Shown: positions 59,388-64,000 of the stretch, piece by piece
How positions within the stretch are numbered: the first letter of the stretch is position 1
Layout: each line of letters begins with the position of its first letter
DNA from: Brevibacillus brevis
Lineage (GTDB): Bacteria; Bacillota; Bacilli; Brevibacillales; Brevibacillaceae
Direction of reading: 5' to 3'
DNA length: 64,000 nucleotides
Assembly (NCBI RefSeq): GCF_031583145.1
Contig: NZ_CP134050.1
Location: forward strand, 4,887,501-4,951,500
The notes under the pieces: model-generated
What the model saw: the letters and a program-made list of their open reading frames with translations, nothing else
The model's database searches: none
Told to the model about the DNA's origin: nothing
Translations under genes and position numbers: made by a program

Positions 59388-61154
59388 ATGAAATCCGTTC
59401 AACCAGCCAAGACCGTCCAGTCCCGGTCTTTGAAAACCAAGCTCGTTCTGATGTGTCTGATTCTGTTGGCGATTCCCAGCCTGATCATCGGCATTCAAGG
59501 TTATCTTTCGGCGAATAACAGCTTGAATGAACTGGGAGCTCGCTCGCTCAAAAACAACGTCAACTTTACCATCGAACTCATCGATTCCTTGCAGACGTAT
59601 GTTGACGCGGGGAAAATCACCCTGGAAGAGGCCCAGGAGCAAGTCAAGTCCCACATCCTGGGGCCGAAGCAGGCAGACGGTACCCGGACGATCAATCAAA
59701 ATATCGACGTCGGTGAAAACGGTTACATTTTCATCCTGAGCGACAAGGGGACTATGCTGGCCTCGCCTAAAATGGAAGGGAAGGAATCGTGGGATGCCAA
59801 AGGACCGGATGGCAGATTATTTACCCAAGAAATCATCGGGAAAGCAACCTCCGGCGGCGGATATACCGAATACCAATGGGCATCTGCCCACGACCCCAAC
59901 GTCCTGGCACCGAAAATCACCTATTCCGAGCAAGATCCGGATTGGGGCTGGATCGTCTGCGCAGGGACGTATATGGAGGATTTCAACAAACCAGCCAAAA
60001 CCGTCATGTACAGCGTCCTCATCTGTTTGGGCGTGTTCCTCTGTCTCGGAGCCGCCATCTCCTGGATTTTTGCCAGCCGCATCTCCAAACCGATCGCCGC
60101 GATGGCAGCTGCCGTGCGCCGTGTAGCCGATGGAGACCTGACAGTAGGACAGGTAGCTGTGAAAAGCCGCGATGAGGTCGGTCAGCTCGCGAGCGATTTC
60201 AATGTCATGACGGAAAGCCTGCGCGGGCTCATTCAACGCGTAGGCATGAGCGCCGAGCACGTCGCTTCCACATCGGAAGAGTTGACGGCGAGCGCCGAAC
60301 AGACCAGCAAGGCGACCGAGCAAATTGCGGTTACCATGCAGGAGGTCGCGGCAGGCAGCGACGCACAGACAAAAACTGTCGAGGATGCCTCCCGCACGAT
60401 CACAGATATGTCGACCCGTCTGCAGCAAATCGCCGTCAGCAGCGAACAAGTATCGGAGACGGTAAAGGGAGCCTCGGAGGTCGTGAACGGCTGCAAGCAG
60501 GCGATCGGCACCGCCATCTCGCAGATGAACTCGATCAGCAGTACCGTCAGCGGGCTCTCCACCTCCATCCAGCTGCTCGGTCAACGCTCGGCGGAGATCA
60601 GCAAGATCGTCGAAGTGATTACATCGATCGCCGAACAGACTAATCTTTTGGCCCTGAATGCCGCGATTGAAGCCGCGCGCGCAGGGGAGCACGGGCGAGG
60701 ATTTGCGGTCGTGGCAGACGAAGTCCGGAAGCTGGCCGAACAGTCCGCCCAATCGACCAAACAGATCACCGGCCTGATCGCGGCCATCCAGAACGATACG
60801 AGCGAAGCCGTCCAGTCCATGCAGTCGACCACTACGGAAGTCGCTGCAGGGATCGAAGTCGTCAACAGCGCCGGACAGTCTTTCCAGGAAATATGGAACG
60901 GCATCCAGGTCGTCGTCGAGCAGATCGCGGAAGTGACGAAAGCCACCACGTTGATGAGCGCAGGCGCTTCCGAGGTCGTCCGCTCCATCGATGTCATTAC
61001 GCAAACGGCGGAAGCGACCGCATTCGGCACGCAAAATGTCTCCGCCGCTGCGGAAGAACAGCTCGCCTCCATGGAAGAGATCGCTTCTTCCGCCGCTTCC
61101 CTCTCGCAGATGGCGGAGGAGCTGCAGACACTGGTACAGCGGTTCAAGGTGTAA
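59388..61154 (+). CDS. Methyl-accepting chemotaxis protein, Cache-type sensor
   Basis: 588 residues from ATG 59388 (AGGTAGGTG upstream); in-frame codons far upstream overlap lplJ and are not used. TM1 about 20-40, an extracellular single-Cache-like domain (about 42-205) with [27 protein letters not shown] and [14 protein letters not shown]2 about 210-235, a HAMP domain ([20 protein letters not shown]) and the MCP signalling domain (tip [20 protein letters not shown]). A small-organic-acid ligand is typical for this sensor type. Confidence 0.96.
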   Translation: MKSVQPAKTVQSRSLKTKLVLMCLILLAIPSLIIGIQGYLSANNSLNELGARSLKNNVNFTIELIDSLQTYVDAGKITLEEAQEQVKSHILGPKQADGTRTINQNIDVGENGYIFILSDKGTMLASPKMEGKESWDAKGPDGRLFTQEIIGKATSGGGYTEYQWASAHDPNVLAPKITYSEQDPDWGWIVCAGTYMEDFNKPAKTVMYSVLICLGVFLCLGAAISWIFASRISKPIAAMAAAVRRVADGDLTVGQVAVKSRDEVGQLASDFNVMTESLRGLIQRVGMSAEHVASTSEELTASAEQTSKATEQIAVTMQEVAAGSDAQTKTVEDASRTITDMSTRLQQIAVSSEQVSETVKGASEVVNGCKQAIGTAISQMNSISSTVSGLSTSIQLLGQRSAEISKIVEVITSIAEQTNLLALNAAIEAARAGEHGRGFAVVADEVRKLAEQSAQSTKQITGLIAAIQNDTSEAVQSMQSTTTEVAAGIEVVNSAGQSFQEIWNGIQVVVEQIAEVTKATTLMSAGASEVVRSIDVITQTAEATAFGTQNVSAAAEEQLASMEEIASSAASLSQMAEELQTLVQRFKV

Positions 61155-61160
61155 GAACGA

Positions 61161-61203
61161 AAACTCCCGCAGCGCAGAGAAAGCGCCAGTCGGGAGTTTT
61201 TTT
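61161..61203 (+). terminator. Intrinsic terminator after the MCP gene
   Basis: AAACTCCCG and CGGGAGTTT enclosing a GCGC-containing loop, with a run of seven to eight T. Confidence 0.87.
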
Positions 61204-61284
61204 GCGGATGGGAGAAGCCACAATTCGCTGACGACCGAAGTGTGGATGTGATACGCTATATCTCAAAAGGAGGTATGATCCCAT

Positions 61285-61974
61285 ATGACTACTGCGCCAA
61301 ACGTCGGAGAAATTGCCGTTCTGATCGGGGAGCCTTCCCGCGTCGCCATGCTGTTGAGTCTCATGGGCGGCAAGGCCCTGCCTGCAAGCGAACTGGCCCG
61401 GGCCGCCCGCATCACGCCCCAGACTGCAAGCTCCCATCTGTCCAAGCTGGTCGACGGGGGGCTGCTGGTCAACGAGTCTTACGGACGCCACCGCTACTAC
61501 CGGCTGGCCAACGCAGAGGTGGCCCACGCCCTGGAAGCGTTGCTCGCCATCGCAAGCCCCAAACCGGTCCGTTCGTTGCGCGAGTCCGATCAGCTGCGGG
61601 CCATGCGCTACGCCCGTACCTGCTACGATCATTTGGCCGGAGAAATCGGGGTGGCGCTGACGGATCAATTGCTGGCCATGCAGCTGATCGAGGAAGCGGA
61701 GCACGACTATGTGCTGACGAAGGCTGGTCAACAAAAGCTATGCCAGCTGGGCGTCGATGTGGCGCCCAACCCCAAGAGTCGGCGGCGCTTTGCCCGTCCT
61801 TGCCTGGACTGGAGCGAGCGGCGCCATCATCTGGCGGGAACGCTGGGGGCATCGCTGACGAATCGGCTGTTCGAGCTGGGCTGGATCGAGCGTATGCCGG
61901 ACTGTCGGGCCGTTCGCCTTACGTCTTCGGGGGCTAGCGGACTTGCCGAGCATTTCGGGTTGACGCTCACGTAA
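61285..61974 (+). CDS. ArsR-family winged-helix transcriptional regulator
   Basis: 229 residues. The N-terminal ArsR/DUF-like winged helix (about 5-85) has EPSRVAMLLSLMGGKALPAS, RITPQTASSHLSKLVDGGLL and GRHRYYRLANAEVA. The longer C-terminal part (about 95-229) contains CYDHLAGEIGVALTDQLL and PCLDWSERRHHLAGTLG, seen in ArsR proteins with a metal- or oxidant-binding helical domain. AAAGGAGGTATGATCC precedes the ATG. Its target is not evident. Confidence 0.9.
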   Translation: MTTAPNVGEIAVLIGEPSRVAMLLSLMGGKALPASELARAARITPQTASSHLSKLVDGGLLVNESYGRHRYYRLANAEVAHALEALLAIASPKPVRSLRESDQLRAMRYARTCYDHLAGEIGVALTDQLLAMQLIEEAEHDYVLTKAGQQKLCQLGVDVAPNPKSRRRFARPCLDWSERRHHLAGTLGASLTNRLFELGWIERMPDCRAVRLTSSGASGLAEHFGLTLT

Positions 61975-62003
61975 ACCTCGTCGTGTTTCAGGCTTTCCGA
62001 TTG

Positions 62004-62171
62004 GACTGCTTTTGGTTTCATCACTGCTTCTTGAAAAGCATAAAAGCGTGTTTGGGTGATCGCTTCGTAGTTCTTTCTTTGGCCTGCTCGGACTCTTGTG
62101 CCGGGGACGGAAAAAGGGGAAAACGCTCCAGGTTCGTAGGGACACTGCTTCTACGTCCTACCTGGCCGGCT
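62004..62171. repeat. Direct repeat copy R1 (about 168 bases)
   Basis: It shares long identical blocks with the segment at 62310-62478, such as ATCACTGCTTCTTGAAAA, TAAAAGCGTGT and AAAACGCTCCAGGTTCGTAG. On the minus strand both copies keep an open frame reading YEPGAFSPFSVPGT and then TQTRFY.FQEAVM.PKAVQ. No transposase is near. Confidence 0.75.
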
Positions 62172-62178
62172 GCACTCC

Positions 62179-62258
62179 AAAAGGGGAACGGCGGCCAAAG
62201 TTGCCTTATCGATGAGGCTTCTCATGGATGGCCGCTCTAGCATGTTCCCCTTTTTCCG
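62179..62258 (+). terminator. Long hairpin between the repeats
   Basis: AAAAGGGGAAC/GTTCCCCTTTT (62179-62189 with 62244-62254) encloses GCGGCCA/TGGCCGC and an inner GCCTTATC/GATGAGGC. T-runs on both sides allow termination, perhaps of the ArsR-type gene; it may also be part of the repeat element. Confidence 0.55.
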
Positions 62259-62309
62259 CTCCGCCTGGGTCGTGTCCCTAAGACCTTCGCTTTTTTCCCC
62301 TTTTTCCTG

Positions 62310-62478
62310 GACAGCTTTTGGTTCCATCACTGCTTCTTGAAAAACGTAAAAGCGTGTCTGGGTGTTCGCTTTGCAGTTTTTTTTGGGGGCTCGCTCGGAC
62401 CTTGTGCCAGGTACGGAAAAAGGAGAAAACGCTCCAGGTTCGTAGGGACTCTTGCACGGATGCCTTCCCTGGCCGGCT
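62310..62478. repeat. Direct repeat copy R2 (about 169 bases)
   Basis: Partner of R1, same orientation, starting 306 bases further on. Differences are scattered substitutions and one-base indels, so the copies are old or diverging. R2 ends just before the EamA-type gene. Confidence 0.75.
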
Positions 62479-62491
62479 CCGATCTGCTTGG

Positions 62492-63382
62492 TCACTTTTT
62501 GAGAGCCGTCACAGCCAATGGCTGCTTCCGTTTGGCGGAAAACGTCCAGTTGACCAGAAAGATTCCCGCGAAGATGAGCAGGCCGCCTGCGTATACATGC
62601 CATTGGACGATCTCACCCAGCAGGAGCCAGCCAGACAGGACGCCGAAAAACGGGGCCAGGAAAAGAAAGGCGCTGGTCCGACCGGGGTCTCCCTGGTTCA
62701 GCAGGTAGAACCACGTGGCGAACTGGACGATCGAAGCCATGATTGCAAGCCAGAGGACGATGGCGATAGATGCGGGGGTAAGCACCATTTTCGGGACTTC
62801 CAGCGTCACACCCATTGCCAGGAGGAGCATGCCTCCGATCAGCATTTGATAAGCGGTCATGACCCAGACATTGAAGCGTGCGCCCCACTTTTTTACCAGA
62901 AGCGTGGCGATTGACCAGGAGACGGCGGAGCCGATGCCGAAAAGCGTGCCTGTCTCCCATTGCAGATGGGACCCGAGCGTGATGAATACGCCGACGATTC
63001 CGAGAATCACTCCTGCCCACTGCGCGAAGCGGTATTTCATGCCGAGGAAAACCGTTCCCCAGATGACGACCAAGAGTGGATTCATGAAGGTCAAAATCGA
63101 TGATTCGCCAGCCGTAATCGTGCGCAGGCTGAGAAAAATGCAGCCCATGACAGCGGCGGTCTGCAAAAAGCCGATGAGACCTATTTTCGCCCATTCGCCG
63201 AGCGATGACGGTAACGGTTTTTTCCGCACCCACCACGCCATGAGCAGCCCCGCGATCGTAAACCGGAAGCCAACCAAGAGCAGCGGCGAGAAATAAGCAA
63301 GCCCCAGCTTCCCGACGGCGAAAGAAGACCCCATCAGCGACGTGGTTACGATGACCAAAACAGCGAACAATACCGGATTCAT
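62492..63382 (-). CDS. EamA-family (DMT) transporter
   Basis: 296 residues from ATG 63382 (GGGAGAA upstream). Ten helices in two EamA repeats: LMGSSFAVGKLGLAYFSPLLLVGFRF, ITAGESSILTFMNPLLVVIW and, in the second half, LNQGDPGRTSAFLFLAPFFGVL. Drug/metabolite or amino-acid exporters have this design. The substrate is unknown. Confidence 0.92.
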   Translation of the reverse strand: MNPVLFAVLVIVTTSLMGSSFAVGKLGLAYFSPLLLVGFRFTIAGLLMAWWVRKKPLPSSLGEWAKIGLIGFLQTAAVMGCIFLSLRTITAGESSILTFMNPLLVVIWGTVFLGMKYRFAQWAGVILGIVGVFITLGSHLQWETGTLFGIGSAVSWSIATLLVKKWGARFNVWVMTAYQMLIGGMLLLAMGVTLEVPKMVLTPASIAIVLWLAIMASIVQFATWFYLLNQGDPGRTSAFLFLAPFFGVLSGWLLLGEIVQWHVYAGGLLIFAGIFLVNWTFSAKRKQPLAVTALKK

Positions 63383-63465
63383 GAGAATTTCTCCCATCCT
63401 TCCCACAGATCGTTTTTTCTAGTGTATCTGATGGTTATTTCGACGGGAGACGAAGCATGAAAGAA

Positions 63466-63930
63466 TTATTTCCGCATCGCTCTCTTGCCCCCTGGCTTGA
63501 ATACGGAAAGAAAAAAGATTGCGGCGAGCGAGAGAATCTGCAGGATGATGCCGCACCAAAGCAGCGCGCTGCTTTGGCCGGACGCCGCAGCTCCAAAGGT
63601 CCAGACGTACATCCCCACGGGTCCAAGCAAAATGGCGAGAACTGACAGTACCTCCTTTGCGATGACCCAGTGATAGCGCAGAAAGCCCCAATGCGTCCAT
63701 GCTGACAGCAACAGCCCGGTGACCAGCGTCCCGATGGTCGATGCCCTGACGGAGGTTTTCGACAGAGCGTGCATGACCGTGTAACACGACTGGGTCAGAC
63801 CGGAATCTTGGGATGTCGTCGCGACGATGCTCAGGACGAGAAAGATGACGGCACCTCCGAGCATGATGGCTGAAAAAATCACGTGCAGCAGCAGAAGCCA
63901 CTTTTTTTGCGTCATGCTGATCTTGTTCAT
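63466..63930 (-). CDS. Small membrane protein, DUF2269-like
   Basis: 154 residues with four membrane helices (about 10-32, 57-77, 82-103, 115-143) and a basic C-terminus. LLLLHVIFSAIMLGGAVIFL and TLVTGLLLSAWTHWGFLRYHWVIAKEV recall DUF2269-type integral membrane proteins. Its ATG directly follows the TAA of the upstream frame. The function is unknown. Confidence 0.72.
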   Translation of the reverse strand: MNKISMTQKKWLLLLHVIFSAIMLGGAVIFLVLSIVATTSQDSGLTQSCYTVMHALSKTSVRASTIGTLVTGLLLSAWTHWGFLRYHWVIAKEVLSVLAILLGPVGMYVWTFGAAASGQSSALLWCGIILQILSLAAIFFLSVFKPGGKRAMRK

Positions 63931-64000
63931 TTATGCGTTCACCTCGTTCAGTCGGTAGGTGAAACATGCAAACGTGTCGGGTAAGCCAGTCGGGAGGTAG
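63931..64000 (-). CDS. C-terminal end of an upstream gene (partial)
   Basis: The minus frame from the window edge gives YLPTGLPDTFACFTYRLNEV plus NA and stops at TAA 63931, abutting the ATG of the next gene (TAAATG). Such tight coupling suggests the end of a real co-transcribed gene, but too little is present to identify it. Confidence 0.4.
   Translation of the reverse strand, partial: YLPTGLPDTFACFTYRLNEVNA

Noticed and set aside
1..64000. CRISPR arrays, prophage or transposase genes
   Set aside because: No regularly spaced repeats, phage structural genes or transposase-like proteins were found on reading both strands.

Overview
The window looks like chromosome of a GC-rich Gram-positive Firmicute, most likely Brevibacillus or another Paenibacillaceae. 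This is inferred from strong AGGAGG-type ribosome binding sites, U-tract terminators, EcsAB and LplJ-type genes, a sporulation-type multi-PAS kinase and a sigma-D-type promoter before a chemotaxis receptor. No rRNA, tRNA, CRISPR array, insertion sequence or prophage was seen.

Bases 1-18478 (all minus strand) form a large sugar-acid island. Reading in the direction of transcription: an MFS anion transporter, a TRAP transporter (two binding proteins for one DctQ/DctM pair), a 2-hydroxyacid dehydrogenase, a LarA-like enzyme, D-galactonate dehydratase, an IlvD/Edd-type dehydratase, a U32-like protein, a KDG-type kinase, KDPG/KDPGal aldolase and an IclR regulator. A second unit follows: FAH-family hydrolase/dehydratase, SDR dehydrogenase, a two-subunit UxaA-type dehydratase and an aldehyde dehydrogenase cut by the window edge. 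Related palindromes precede both units and define a likely IclR regulon. The first unit leads to pyruvate plus glyceraldehyde-3-phosphate; the second may lead to 2-oxoglutarate through 2-oxoglutarate semialdehyde.

Bases 18.9-34.4 kb are mixed housekeeping and accessory genes: a cell-wall amidase, an ASCH protein, a decayed DUF3885 gene, a YbaK-type deacylase, a secreted TIMP/NTR-like protein, a decayed GNAT gene, an enolase-superfamily enzyme with a YfcC carrier and an unusual regulator, a multi-PAS histidine kinase, a secreted alpha/beta hydrolase, a secreted DUF4367-like protein and a TctABC tricarboxylate transporter.

Bases 34.7-41.2 kb form a sigma-54-linked alcohol module: a zinc alcohol dehydrogenase with a near-perfect -24/-12 promoter, a divergent iron alcohol dehydrogenase, a soluble sensor kinase, a GAFTGA-bearing response regulator and a BenE-type permease. 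Then come a diguanylate cyclase, an SDR/WYL-regulator pair, an MFS carrier, a GNAT-MCP pair, a RidA protein and a DHA3-type drug exporter behind a candidate attenuator with a leader peptide.

Bases 50.4-56.2 kb are a divergent sulfonate-sulfur cluster: ssuBC with an FMN reductase on one side, and a flavin monooxygenase, ssuA and a second FMN reductase on the other. Both transcripts have a sigma-A-like promoter and a leader terminator. Both leaders carry the same small hairpin element, with a compensatory base change, overlapping the terminator. This is the strongest candidate in the window for an undescribed regulatory RNA. The window ends with ecsAB, lplJ, a chemotaxis receptor, an ArsR-type regulator, a pair of about 170-base direct repeats around a long hairpin, an EamA transporter and a small membrane protein.
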